The notes below the pieces were generated by a model. The model worked only from the letters and a program-made list of their open reading frames with translations. It made no database searches and had not been told where the DNA came from. Source: Bin76 sp963665765 (lineage in GTDB: Bacteria; Actinomycetota; Acidimicrobiia; Spongiisociales; ZC4RG35). From it: a stretch of 64,000 nucleotides of DNA. A program made the translations under genes and the position numbers. The stretch's first letter is position 1. The number at the start of each line of letters is the position of its first letter. Of this stretch, positions 46,135-54,512 are shown in pieces. The DNA is taken from assembly GCA_963665765.1 (NCBI GenBank), contig OY762464.1, positions 1,984,001-2,048,000 on the forward strand. The letters run 5' to 3'.

Positions 46135-47364
46135 ATGAGACGGTTGGGCCCCTCGTATAACGGATTGCTGGCCGCCTACTCGATCTCCAATGTGGGAAAC
46201 GGGGTGCTACTTGCGGCGTTGCCGTTGTTGGTGGCTTCCAATACCCGGAACCCCCTGGCGATCAGCGGACTCATGGTGGCCGCCGGGCTACCTTGGCTGT
46301 TGATCGGGCCTCTCTCGGGGGCGATTGTGGATCGGGTGGATCGCCGTACTGCGATGGTTCTGGCAGAAGCGGGTCGGGCGGCAGTCTTGGGGGCGGCGGT
46401 CCTTTATGTCTTCGGAGGCGGGGATTCGATCGTTGTCTTGTATGCCCTGTTGTTTGTGGTCGGAGTCGGTGAGACCTTCTTCGATGCTGCCGGTCTTGCT
46501 CTGGTACCCGTTTTGGTGACGCCTGGGCAGTTGGAAACTGCCAACGGTCGGCTGTTTGGCGCCGAGACCTTGGCTCAGCGGTTTGTGGGGCCGCCACTGG
46601 GCGGATGGCTCTTTGTCTTCGCAGCTTGGGTACCCCTTGGGGTAGACGCGGTGAGCTTCCTGGCGGCCGGTCTCGTCGTATTGTGGCTTCCGAGAGGTGC
46701 TCCCCGCGAGGTTTCGGAACATCCCGGCCGCGGCTTGCTGGCCGAAACGATCGAGGGTCTGCGGTGGGTGTGGCGGGATTCTGTGTTGCGGGCCTTCGTA
46801 GTTGCAACCGGGGTCCTTCATTTTGCCACCGGGGCCGCCTTGTCGGTCCTGGTGTTGATAGCCCAGGACCGCTTCCAACTGACGGGTTTCGGCTTCGGGC
46901 TCACCCTCAGCGCGTTGGCTGTCGGATTCGCTCTGGGCTACGTCGCCGCTCCCCGGGTTGCCACCAAGTTCTCCCGCGCCAAGGTCTGCGTGAGTTCACT
47001 GGTGGGCGCGGCAGTTGGCTTCCTGCTGGTGGCGGTTGCGAGCGTTCCCCTGATCGGTTGGCTCGGACTGGCTGTCGCAGGAACTTCTGCTGCTCAGTCG
47101 GCGGTCATCTCCATGTCCTATCGGCAAGCAGGAGTGCCGGACCGGATTCTCGGACGGGTTATGGCGGGCTTTCTCTTCGTCGGTCACGGAGCGACTCCGA
47201 TCGGCGCCTTCGTCGGTGGGTTGGTGGCGGCATGGGCCGGAGTCGGCTATAGCTACGTAGCCGCTGCCCTGACCTTAATGGTGGCAGCTCCCTACCTGTG
47301 GGTTGCCCTAAAGGACGTAGAACTCGATCCCCGCCGCCTGCGAGGAGAATCATCGGAGTCTTAG
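46135..47364 (+). CDS. MFS transporter, enterobactin-exporter/macrolide-efflux type
   Basis: A 409-residue twelve-helix permease. The N-terminus runs YNGLLAAYSISNVGNGVLLA, then LIGPLSGAIVDRVDRRTAMV, the motif A loop between helices 2 and 3. GRLFGAETLAQRFVGPPLGG is typical of the EntS/MFS_3 group, which exports siderophores or drugs. It is 68 bases after the importer and may share its mRNA or have its own start; no clear promoter box was seen. The substrate is unknown. The 3' end overlaps the convergent mobA gene by four bases. Confidence 0.85.
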   Translation: MRRLGPSYNGLLAAYSISNVGNGVLLAALPLLVASNTRNPLAISGLMVAAGLPWLLIGPLSGAIVDRVDRRTAMVLAEAGRAAVLGAAVLYVFGGGDSIVVLYALLFVVGVGETFFDAAGLALVPVLVTPGQLETANGRLFGAETLAQRFVGPPLGGWLFVFAAWVPLGVDAVSFLAAGLVVLWLPRGAPREVSEHPGRGLLAETIEGLRWVWRDSVLRAFVVATGVLHFATGAALSVLVLIAQDRFQLTGFGFGLTLSALAVGFALGYVAAPRVATKFSRAKVCVSSLVGAAVGFLLVAVASVPLIGWLGLAVAGTSAAQSAVISMSYRQAGVPDRILGRVMAGFLFVGHGATPIGAFVGGLVAAWAGVGYSYVAAALTLMVAAPYLWVALKDVELDPRRLRGESSES

Positions 47365-48002
47365 CCGGACCCCTCGTCATGTAAGGGGGGTGTTCGGGGG
47401 ACACCGTAGCGGCGGAGTCCTTCTTGAAGATCCTCGGGGGTGTCCACCGAATGCCAGGACCGGCCGTCCTCGCCCCATGATCTCCACTGCTCGGGAGCCA
47501 CTGCCGTCCCACCCAAGCGGGGGATGACCGGCTGGAGAGAGCGCTCCTTTCGGGCGGCTTCCTCCAGTTGGGGAAGGGACCGGGGCGGATAGGTGGCGCA
47601 GGTGACCTGCAGGCGCCTGTCCAGGGGCGCCGCGGGGGAGGGACGGACCTCCAGCAGAGCAGCCAGGGTGGAAGGCTGCACCCAAGGCTGATCCACCCCC
47701 ACCACCACCACCGGTCTTCCCCCGCCTTCACGGAGAGCGGTAGCTATGCCTGCCGCGGGGCCGCGGATGCCCGCCGGCGCGTCGGCGATGGCCCGAATCC
47801 CTTCCGCATGTTCCCGGCCCACCACCACCACTTCGGAGACCACCTTGGACATCGCCCCGAACACCCAGTTCAGCAGGGTTTGTCCGCCCAGGGTGACCTG
47901 TGCCTTGTCTCTGCCCATCCGAGCAGACCGCCCTCCGGCCAGAATCACTCCCAGGGTTTCGGTGTGGAGGTGGGGTGGGGGTGGTGATGAGGGGTGTTGC
48001 AA
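47361..48002 (-). CDS. mobA: Molybdenum cofactor guanylyltransferase
   Basis: A 213-residue nucleotidyltransferase that attaches GMP to molybdopterin to form the dinucleotide cofactor. The signature LGVILAGGRSARMGRDKAQV lies near residues 17-36, followed by VSEVVVVGREHA, IRGPAAGIATALRE and the metal-binding VVVVGVDQPWVQPSTL (normally G-DxP). The start is TTG 48002; there is no ATG or GTG before the signature in this frame, so a non-ATG start is required. It lies divergent from the first tandem MFS gene with 34 bases between them. Confidence 0.88.
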   Translation of the reverse strand: MQHPSSPPPPHLHTETLGVILAGGRSARMGRDKAQVTLGGQTLLNWVFGAMSKVVSEVVVVGREHAEGIRAIADAPAGIRGPAAGIATALREGGGRPVVVVGVDQPWVQPSTLAALLEVRPSPAAPLDRRLQVTCATYPPRSLPQLEEAARKERSLQPVIPRLGGTAVAPEQWRSWGEDGRSWHSVDTPEDLQEGLRRYGVPRTPPLHDEGSG

Positions 48003-48022
48003 GGTGGGGGACCGTTGGCCAA

Positions 48023-48028
48023 TACAAT
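48023..48028 (+). promoter_or_regulatory. -10 box of the first tandem MFS gene
   Basis: TACAAT followed by exactly eight bases and GTG 48037. The same box and spacing occur at the paralogue. Confidence 0.6.
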
Positions 48029-48036
48029 CGGTAGAA

Positions 48037-49281
48037 GTGCAACCACAGGCTACCGAGCGGAAACTGTTCCGTGTTCGACGTCGGTTGCTCTATGTGCTGT
48101 TTGCGGGCGCCACTATGGGCTGGATAGGTTTCATCGCCACCCTGACGGTAACCACGGTGGCGGCCCGCTCCCTGACCGGCTCAACCGCCCTGGCCGGAAT
48201 CCCCCTGGCAGCCGGTGCTTTGGGTCAGGCGTTGGGCACCAATCTGTTCGGGAGGTGGAGCGCGCTTCGGGGTCGTCGTTTCATAATGCTGATGGGTCCG
48301 CCTCTGTCCGCTTTGGGGTCATTTGGGGGAATGGTGGGGGTGAATATGGGTTGGTATTGGGTCTTGGCGGTGGGGTCGGTGCTGGTGGGGGTGGGGCTGG
48401 GTTCTCAGCACCTGGCTCGGTATGTGGCTGCCGAGCTGGCCGAGGAGCGTCGTCGGGGATTGGCGATGGGGATTCTGATTTGGTCCGGGGCGGTCGGCTC
48501 GGTGGTGGGGGCCAATCTTGTGGAAGGGGTGGGGCAGCTTTTGGAAGGTAGTTTGGGGACGCCGTATGGCGGAGCCTTTGTGCTGGCGTTCGTGGCGTTC
48601 CTGCTCACCTGGCTGCTCTTCTGGGCGGCGCTTCGCCCCGATCCTTCGCAGGTGTCCACCGCGGTTCACACCGGGACGATCGGGGGACAGGGAAGTTCGG
48701 TGGGCGGCGCCTTTCGGATGCCGTCGGTGCAGGTGGCGATCCTGGCTTTGATCTCGGCCCAGGTGGTGATGGTGGCGGTGATGACCGCCACGCCGCTTCG
48801 CATCGAAGACGCCGGACACGGCCTGGACGTAGTGGGGGTGGTGATCTCCACCCACACGGTGGGAATGTTTGCCTTCGCCCCCCTGGTTGGGAAACTGGTC
48901 GACCGCATGGGCTATTTGGCGGTCCTGGCAATCGGATTGTTGGTTACCTGGGCTTCTTTGCTGCTGTCGGGGGTGGCGCCCTATGACGGATACGGGATGC
49001 TCAACCTCGGATTGTTTCTGCTGGGTCTGGGCTGGAGCTTTACCTTTGTGGCAGGCAGTTCCATGTTGTTTTCTTCCACGCCCGAAGATGTCCGACAGGT
49101 GGTGGAGGGGCGGGTGGATTCGCTGGTATACGTTATGGTGATGGTCGGTAGCGCCGGAGCAGGAATCCTGATGAATGCGATTGGATTCGGTTTGCTGAAC
49201 ATGGTATCGGCCGGATTTTTGTTGGCCATACTGCTGTTGGTGGTGTTCAACCACCGACTGCGGATGGAGCTCTTGGGTTAG
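48037..49281 (+). CDS. MFS transporter, tandem paralogue 1
   Basis: A 414-residue twelve-helix permease beginning VQPQATERKLFRVRRRLLYV. It has ARSLTGSTALAGIPLAAGAL, the helix 2-3 loop GRWSALRGRRFIML, and SSTPEDVRQVVEGRVDSLVY near the end. GTG 48037 is chosen from the -10 box eight bases upstream and from alignment with the paralogue; the longer open frame upstream runs antisense to mobA. The substrate is unknown. It is closely related to the next gene along its whole length. Confidence 0.85.
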   Translation: MQPQATERKLFRVRRRLLYVLFAGATMGWIGFIATLTVTTVAARSLTGSTALAGIPLAAGALGQALGTNLFGRWSALRGRRFIMLMGPPLSALGSFGGMVGVNMGWYWVLAVGSVLVGVGLGSQHLARYVAAELAEERRRGLAMGILIWSGAVGSVVGANLVEGVGQLLEGSLGTPYGGAFVLAFVAFLLTWLLFWAALRPDPSQVSTAVHTGTIGGQGSSVGGAFRMPSVQVAILALISAQVVMVAVMTATPLRIEDAGHGLDVVGVVISTHTVGMFAFAPLVGKLVDRMGYLAVLAIGLLVTWASLLLSGVAPYDGYGMLNLGLFLLGLGWSFTFVAGSSMLFSSTPEDVRQVVEGRVDSLVYVMVMVGSAGAGILMNAIGFGLLNMVSAGFLLAILLLVVFNHRLRMELLG

Positions 49282-49334
49282 CCCGGGATACTTGGGTGGG
49301 TCGGTTCGGCGCCCCGGGATAGGTCTTTGTTCGA

Positions 49335-49340
49335 TACAAT
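49335..49340 (+). promoter_or_regulatory. -10 box of the second tandem MFS gene
   Basis: TACAAT followed by eight bases and TTG 49349, duplicated together with the gene. Confidence 0.55.
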
Positions 49341-49348
49341 CGAAGGAA

Positions 49349-50587
49349 TTGGATTCTGCGGTCACCGACCTTCAACTTAAGTCTGTCCGGCGCCGTTTGG
49401 TTTATGTGCTCTTCACCGGGGCGATGCTGGGTTGGATTGCCTTTGTGGCTACTCTCACCGTGGCAACGGTGGCAGCCCGTTCCCTGACCGGCTCAACCAC
49501 TTTGGCCGGGCTGCCCTTGGCCGCGGGCGCGCTGGGTCAGGCGGTGGGAACCAACCTGCTCGGAAGATTGAGCCACAGCCGTGGCCGGCGGTTCATAATG
49601 CTGGTGGGGCCGCCGCTGTCGGCGATGGGCGCCGCATTGGAGTTGGCCGGTGTGGTGGGAGATCGTTATTGGATGCTGGTGGGGGGAGCCGTGTTGGTTG
49701 GTCTGGGGGTGGGATCCATCCATTTGGCTCGGTACGCCGCGGCCGAACTGTCCGACCACCAAAACCGGGGCCGGGCGGTGGGAATCCTGGTTTGGTCGGG
49801 CACGATCGGCTCCTTGGTGGGCGCCAACCTGGTGGACGGCGTTGGACGGGCAACCGAAGATGCGCTGGGCACTCCCTACGCCGGCGGGTTCATGTTGGCT
49901 GTGGTTGCCTTTGCTCTCTCCGGACTCACCTTTTGGGTGGCGCTGCGTCCCGATCCTTCCCGGGTGGCCGTCGCCGCCCCCCGCTCGGCCGACAGAGGGG
50001 GCTCGGTGGGCTCGGCTCTCCGGCGACCCTCGGTCCAGGTGTCGATTCTGGCTCTGCTCTCCGCCCAGGGGGCGATGGTGCTGGTGATGACCGCCACCCC
50101 GCTTCGCATCGAGGATGCCGGGTACGGCTTGAACATCGTGGGCATCGTTTTGTCGTTTCATGCGATCGGGATGTTCGCTTTTGCTCCCCTGGTCGGCAGA
50201 TTTGCTGATCGGCTGGGCAACCTGCCCGCCTGGGGAGTGGGTGTGCTGTTGACCTGGGTCTCCCTGGTGCTAACGGGGACCGCTCCCTATGACGGTTACG
50301 GAAGACTGCTGGCCGGCTTGTTCCTGCTAGGGCTGGGTTGGAGCTTCAGCTTCATCGCGGGTAGCTCCCTGCTGTTTGTTTCGGCGCCGTCGGATGTTCG
50401 CCAAGTGGTGGAGGGATGGGCGGATTCGGCCATCTGGACCATGGTGATGGTGGGAAGCGTCGCCACGGGATTTTTAATGAACTCCGTCGGGTTCGGGCCG
50501 CTCAATCTGGTGGCCGCGGGCCCTCCGTTGGTGATTGTTCTGTTGGTGCTTGCGACGCCGAGATTCCGGGTGGAACTCTCCCGCTGA
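49349..50587 (+). CDS. MFS transporter, tandem paralogue 2
   Basis: A 412-residue twelve-helix permease, paralogous to the preceding gene: ARSLTGSTTLAGLPLAAGAL, GRLSHSRGRRFIML, TATPLRIEDAGYGLNIVGIV and SAPSDVRQVVEGWADSAIW. TTG 49349 is preferred over an upstream ATG because it aligns with the paralogue start and because TACAAT lies eight bases before it. Each copy keeps its own promoter, so they are separate transcription units. The last 86 bases overlap the convergent membrane protein gene, an unusually long overlap. Confidence 0.83.
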   Translation: MDSAVTDLQLKSVRRRLVYVLFTGAMLGWIAFVATLTVATVAARSLTGSTTLAGLPLAAGALGQAVGTNLLGRLSHSRGRRFIMLVGPPLSAMGAALELAGVVGDRYWMLVGGAVLVGLGVGSIHLARYAAAELSDHQNRGRAVGILVWSGTIGSLVGANLVDGVGRATEDALGTPYAGGFMLAVVAFALSGLTFWVALRPDPSRVAVAAPRSADRGGSVGSALRRPSVQVSILALLSAQGAMVLVMTATPLRIEDAGYGLNIVGIVLSFHAIGMFAFAPLVGRFADRLGNLPAWGVGVLLTWVSLVLTGTAPYDGYGRLLAGLFLLGLGWSFSFIAGSSLLFVSAPSDVRQVVEGWADSAIWTMVMVGSVATGFLMNSVGFGPLNLVAAGPPLVIVLLVLATPRFRVELSR

Positions 50588-51278
50588 TCGGATGGGGCTC
50601 GGTTGGGCTTTTGGCCAGCCGGTATCCCCACCAGATCAGGACGGCGGCGGCCAGCAGGGAGATCGAGAAGGCGGAGGACTCGTGGAGGAACCCCAGGAGG
50701 GTGCCCCCGAGGGCGGCGGCCAGCACTCCGGCGGTGATCACCAGGTTGGCCACCGCCCGCCGGGGATTCGATTTGCGAAACCGGATCGCTCCCCACAGGG
50801 CGGCCCAGATCAGCACCGTGGTGCCCAGCCCTCCTCCGATCGCCGCCAACAGCCGCGGGCCGAAACCGGCCTCGGCGATGGAAGGGAAGATGTCGGCGGG
50901 AATGCCTCCCGTGGGAAGAGGACGAGCGAAGGGAGTGGTGGTCACCAGGGTGGTGGCCATGGCGGAGTAGCCGAACAGCCCCACCACCATGATGTGGCCC
51001 GCTCTTTTGCCCACCGACAGAAACACCGACCCGAGCGCCAGGAAGGGAATGTTGAGAACTGCGCCGAACAGAAAGAAGACTCGATAGTTGAAACCATTCC
51101 ATCCCCAGGTCAGGGCAGAGAACAGAGCCCAGGCGGCGATGGCGAACATGGCCATGCCGGCGGTGTAGGCTGACAGATGCGGCCTCGGTCTTCCCCGCAG
51201 ATCACGGGCCAGATCCAAGGTAGCCGCGGTGGCGGCGCCGGCGGCCGCGGCGGCGAGACCCAATGTGGCGATGTTGCC
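50502..51278 (-). CDS. Seven-helix membrane protein of unknown function
   Basis: About 259 residues with seven hydrophobic helices (the first is IATLGLAAAAAGAATAATL) and a polar, Pro-rich tail from about residue 225. The pattern resembles small seven-helix proteins such as carotenoid-oxidase-independent membrane sensors, but no family can be named. The GTG start codon occupies 51279-51281 by my reading of the strand, and TAGCAT (51294-51289) ends seven bases before it, again a leaderless arrangement. The 3' end lies inside the end of the convergent MFS gene. Confidence 0.65.
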   Translation of the reverse strand, partial: GNIATLGLAAAAAGAATAATLDLARDLRGRPRPHLSAYTAGMAMFAIAAWALFSALTWGWNGFNYRVFFLFGAVLNIPFLALGSVFLSVGKRAGHIMVVGLFGYSAMATTLVTTTPFARPLPTGGIPADIFPSIAEAGFGPRLLAAIGGGLGTTVLIWAALWGAIRFRKSNPRRAVANLVITAGVLAAALGGTLLGFLHESSAFSISLLAAAVLIWWGYRLAKSPTEPHPISGRVPPGISASQAPTEQSPTEGPRPPD

Positions 51279-51288
51279 CACCGAAGGG

Positions 51289-51294
51289 ATGCTA
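51289..51294 (-). promoter_or_regulatory. -10 box of the seven-helix membrane protein gene
   Basis: TAGCAT on the minus strand, seven bases before GTG 51281. Confidence 0.45.
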
Positions 51295-51319
51295 TCGCAG
51301 TGGAAAAGGAGGTGCTCCG

Positions 51320-53053
51320 ATGAGCAGGCCGCGGCCCTGGCCCGGAATGCCTGACGTAACCGTGGAGTGGGATGTCCCTGCTCGGATGCGGGACGGGACC
51401 ACTCTCTATGCGGACATCTATCGGCCGGTTACCGACGCCCTTTTGCCGGTGCTATTGATGCGCTCCCCCTATGACAAGCGCAACGCCACCTCACCATTCG
51501 GTCACGCCCACCCTGTCTGGTACGCACAGCAGGGTTATGTGGTGGTGATCCAGGACTGCCGAGGTCGGGTCGCCTCCGAAGGGGAGTTCTACCCCTACCT
51601 GCACGAGAGCCGCGACGGTTGGGACACGGTGGAGTGGGCCGCCGGGCTTCGGGGATCCAACGGCCAAGTGGGGATGTGGGGATTCTCCTATGTGGGGGCC
51701 ACCCAGTTGCTGGCCGCAGTGGAGCGCCCTCCCAGCCTGACGGCGATCGCTCCGGCCTTCACCGCCTCCCAGTATTACGAGGGATGGACCTACAACGGTG
51801 GGGCGCTTTCCCTCGCTTTCGTTCTCTACTGGGCGAACCTGCTGGCCCTGGACACCGCCCAGCGGACCGGAGACCGGGCGGCCTTCGAGTCGCTGGGAGC
51901 TTCCCTGGCCGAGGCGCCCGGTTGGTTCTGGTTCACGCCGCTCAAGGAATATCCGCCCCTGTCGGATGGCTACGCGCCCTGGTTCTACGACTGGCTGGAA
52001 CACCCCACCTATGACGGTTACTGGAAGAGGTGGTCAATCGACGAGGACTACAGCCGGATAACCGTCCCCGCCCTGCATGTGGGTGGCTGGTACGACGTTT
52101 TCGTCTCCGGCACGGTGCAAAACTTTTCGGGCTTGCGTTCTCAGGCCGGCGCCCAAAGCGCCCGGGAGGGCCAAAAACTTCTGCTGGGACCGTGGACCCA
52201 CATGCCCTGGAGCCCGCTGGGGTCGGCGGAGGGTCATCTTCCTGCCACCCTCGACATCGACGATTGGCATGTGCGGTGGTTCGATCAGATGATCAAAGGG
52301 CGTGACACCGGGGTGCTGGACAGCCCGGTTACTGTCCACCTGTACAACGGGGGCTGGAGGCACTACGACGACTGGCCGCCTTCGGCAGTGAAATATCAGG
52401 ACTGGTTCATCCACTCCGGCGGCCGCGCCAATTCCAAGTTCGGGGACGGCAGGCTTAGTAGGGAGGGGCCCGGGGAGGAGCCGGCCGACCTGTTCGTATA
52501 CGATCCGGGGATGCCCTCTGCAAGCCAGGGCGGGCACTCATGCTGCTTTGACACCATCACCCCCATGGGTCCCGCCGATCAGCACGACTCGGAGTGCTCG
52601 CGAATGGTGTTGGTTTACACTTCCGAGCCGCTCCCGCGTCCGATGACGTTGGTGGGAGACGTCACAGTTGACATGTGGGCGGCCACCACCGCCGCCGATA
52701 CCGATTGGACGGCCCGACTGTGCGTGGTGGATCCCGGCGGAATCTCCACCAATCTGCAGGAGGGGATCATCCGGGCCCGCTATCGCCGGTCGCGGTCGGA
52801 CCCCACTCCCATTCGGCCCGACCGGGTTCACCGGTACGCCATCGAACTGGGTCCGGTGGGGGCTTTCATCGAAGCCGGGCATCGCCTGCGATTGGTGTTG
52901 GGGAGTTCCGACTTTCCTCAGTGGGACCGCAATATGAACACCGGCGGTCCGCTCTTCACCGAGCCCGCCACCGCCGGTAGGCCGGCCACCCAAACCGTGC
53001 TTCACAACATTTCTCATCCCACCCGTATCACTCTCCCCGTCTTGGAAGGATAA
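51320..53053 (+). CDS. CocE/NonD family hydrolase (X-Pro dipeptidyl-peptidase S15-like)
   Basis: A 577-residue serine hydrolase that acts on esters or peptides; cocaine esterase is the best known relative. The alpha/beta hydrolase core includes ADIYRPVTDALLPVLLMRSP, VIQDCRGRVASEGEF and the nucleophile elbow GMWGFSYVGATQ with Ser123. LLLGPWTHMPW carries the likely catalytic His, and the C-terminal jelly-roll domain includes DVTVDMWAATTAADTDWTAR and HRLRLVLGSSDFPQWDRNMN. ATG 51320 follows AAGGAGG at 51306-51312. The SDR gene begins one base after the TAA stop, so the two are co-transcribed. Confidence 0.93.
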   Translation: MSRPRPWPGMPDVTVEWDVPARMRDGTTLYADIYRPVTDALLPVLLMRSPYDKRNATSPFGHAHPVWYAQQGYVVVIQDCRGRVASEGEFYPYLHESRDGWDTVEWAAGLRGSNGQVGMWGFSYVGATQLLAAVERPPSLTAIAPAFTASQYYEGWTYNGGALSLAFVLYWANLLALDTAQRTGDRAAFESLGASLAEAPGWFWFTPLKEYPPLSDGYAPWFYDWLEHPTYDGYWKRWSIDEDYSRITVPALHVGGWYDVFVSGTVQNFSGLRSQAGAQSAREGQKLLLGPWTHMPWSPLGSAEGHLPATLDIDDWHVRWFDQMIKGRDTGVLDSPVTVHLYNGGWRHYDDWPPSAVKYQDWFIHSGGRANSKFGDGRLSREGPGEEPADLFVYDPGMPSASQGGHSCCFDTITPMGPADQHDSECSRMVLVYTSEPLPRPMTLVGDVTVDMWAATTAADTDWTARLCVVDPGGISTNLQEGIIRARYRRSRSDPTPIRPDRVHRYAIELGPVGAFIEAGHRLRLVLGSSDFPQWDRNMNTGGPLFTEPATAGRPATQTVLHNISHPTRITLPVLEG

Positions 53054-53054
53054 G

Positions 53055-53903
53055 ATGTCTCGCAGCATCAGGACCCAGACCCACCAATCCGCCCCGGATC
53101 AACCTCGATCTCATCACCGCGACCGTTTCGGCGGAAAGAACGTGTTGGTCACCGGAGCAGGCAGCGGTTTTGGACGCCGCACCGCCGAGCGTTTCGCCTC
53201 CGAAGGGGCGGCCAACCTCTACCTGGTGGACCGCCGCTCCGAGCGTTTGGAGGAGGTGGTGTCCGCCATCGCCGAACTGGGCGCCCACCCGGTGCCCATC
53301 TGTGTGGACCTGGGTGAAACGGCCGGATGCGAGGAAGCGATAGAGCAAGCATTGGCGGTTGACCCTCGCCTGGATGTCCTGATCTCCAACGCCGCCGCCT
53401 GGGTGCAGGTGCCTTTCATAGAGATGAGCAACAGTGACTGGCGACGGGTGATGTCGGTGAATCTGGATGCGTACTTCACCCTCTCCCAGCGGGCGGCTCA
53501 GGCCATGAAGGAGACCGGTGGCGGGGTGATCCTTTTCACATCCTCCATCAGCGCCTTGGGACATGGACGGAACTTCACCGCCTACTGCGTGGCCAAGGCG
53601 GCGATTGTCTCCCTCGCCAAGGCGATCGCGGTGGAACTGGCGTCCTGGAATATCCGGGCCAATTGTGTCAGCCCCGGCCCGGCCGACACCCAGCAGTCGG
53701 TGGATATCGCCGGGGCGGAACTAATGGACAAGTGGCGGGCCGAGGGATTTCCGGTGGTGCCCATGAACCGGCTGGCCGCTACGGACGACATCGCCTCGGC
53801 TTTCTTGTATCTGGCCTCCGACGACGCCCGCTACGTGAGCGGAGTCAACCTGGTGGTGGATGGCGCTTACACCGCCCAGGTATATGACTTGCCCAAGAGC
53901 TAG
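53055..53903 (+). CDS. Short-chain dehydrogenase/reductase
   Basis: A 282-residue classical SDR. The NAD(P)-binding motif TGAGSGFG is at residues 33-40, the NAG-like motif is SNAAAW, and the catalytic residues are a Ser in FTSSISALGHG, Tyr177 and Lys181 (YCVAK). An acidic residue after the second strand (LVDRRS) favours NAD over NADP. The substrate is unknown. It follows the CocE-type hydrolase by one base, and the next gene starts directly at its stop codon. Confidence 0.92.
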   Translation: MSRSIRTQTHQSAPDQPRSHHRDRFGGKNVLVTGAGSGFGRRTAERFASEGAANLYLVDRRSERLEEVVSAIAELGAHPVPICVDLGETAGCEEAIEQALAVDPRLDVLISNAAAWVQVPFIEMSNSDWRRVMSVNLDAYFTLSQRAAQAMKETGGGVILFTSSISALGHGRNFTAYCVAKAAIVSLAKAIAVELASWNIRANCVSPGPADTQQSVDIAGAELMDKWRAEGFPVVPMNRLAATDDIASAFLYLASDDARYVSGVNLVVDGAYTAQVYDLPKS

Positions 53904-54512
53904 ATGGTCTCTCACAGAGTAGTTCACGGTCGTGTAGTCGAGCGGCTGGTTGACCAACTCTATGACCGGGAACTCATTAACAATGTCGACCGCGGCGTGT
54001 ATGTGGAATTCATGATTGAAATAGCTTTGAGAGCATTTGACGAGGAGTGGGAGTGCATGCCAGGATGGTCAGAGTGGGACCTGCAGCACCAACAATCCAA
54101 AGCTCGAATCGAGGTTAAACAATCGACCAGACTACAGCCCTGGTCGGAAGGGTCACCGAGACCAGAGTCGGAATCTAACTTTAGAATCTGCCCGACGAAG
54201 CGTTATGACAAAAAGATGCGGATGTATGTAGGGGAACCCCAGCGGTGGGCCGACCTTTACATCTTTGCCTATCACCCGGAGTCCGTTAGGGCGGTTGCTG
54301 ATCATCGTCTCCCTGATCAGTGGGAGTTCTATCCCGTGCCGGAGTACAAACTCCTCCCGTTGCAGAAAACCATCGGGATCAACCCCGTGCGCTCCAAAGG
54401 GTCGCCATGTAGCCTCGAAACGCTTGCCGTGGAGGCAACTCGTCTAGCCGTGGAGGCAACTCGTCTAATTGATGAACTTCCCAGACTGAAGGCCGAATCG
54501 ACTCCGTCTTAG
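53904..54512 (+). CDS. PD-(D/E)XK-like protein of unknown function, 202 aa
   Basis: No named family. The segment SEWDLQHQQSKARIEVKQST has the D-x(n)-ExK spacing of PD-(D/E)XK nucleases, preceded by VYVEFMIEIALRAF with a conserved-type Glu. Later parts read RWADLYIFAYHPE and DQWEFYPVPEYKLLPLQKTI. I recall similar uncharacterised proteins scattered in bacteria with the same WDF..LEVKQS and DLYVF core. The ATG begins directly after the SDR stop. The gene is less GC-rich than its neighbours, and its end contains a 21-bp tandem repeat giving AVEATRL twice. A nuclease role, perhaps in defence, is inference. The 3' end overlaps the convergent peptidase gene by four bases. Confidence 0.7.
   Translation: MVSHRVVHGRVVERLVDQLYDRELINNVDRGVYVEFMIEIALRAFDEEWECMPGWSEWDLQHQQSKARIEVKQSTRLQPWSEGSPRPESESNFRICPTKRYDKKMRMYVGEPQRWADLYIFAYHPESVRAVADHRLPDQWEFYPVPEYKLLPLQKTIGINPVRSKGSPCSLETLAVEATRLAVEATRLIDELPRLKAESTPS
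54426..54467 (+). repeat. Two tandem copies of a 21-bp unit
   Basis: Copies at 54426-54446 and 54447-54467 are identical (begin GCCGTGGAGG, end CTCGTCTA) and duplicate the heptapeptide AVEATRL near the C-terminus of the PD-(D/E)XK-like protein. Confidence 0.95.

Noticed and set aside
47746..48036. Upstream extension of the first tandem MFS gene
   Set aside because: It is antisense to mobA, and the -10 box at 48023 would lie inside it.
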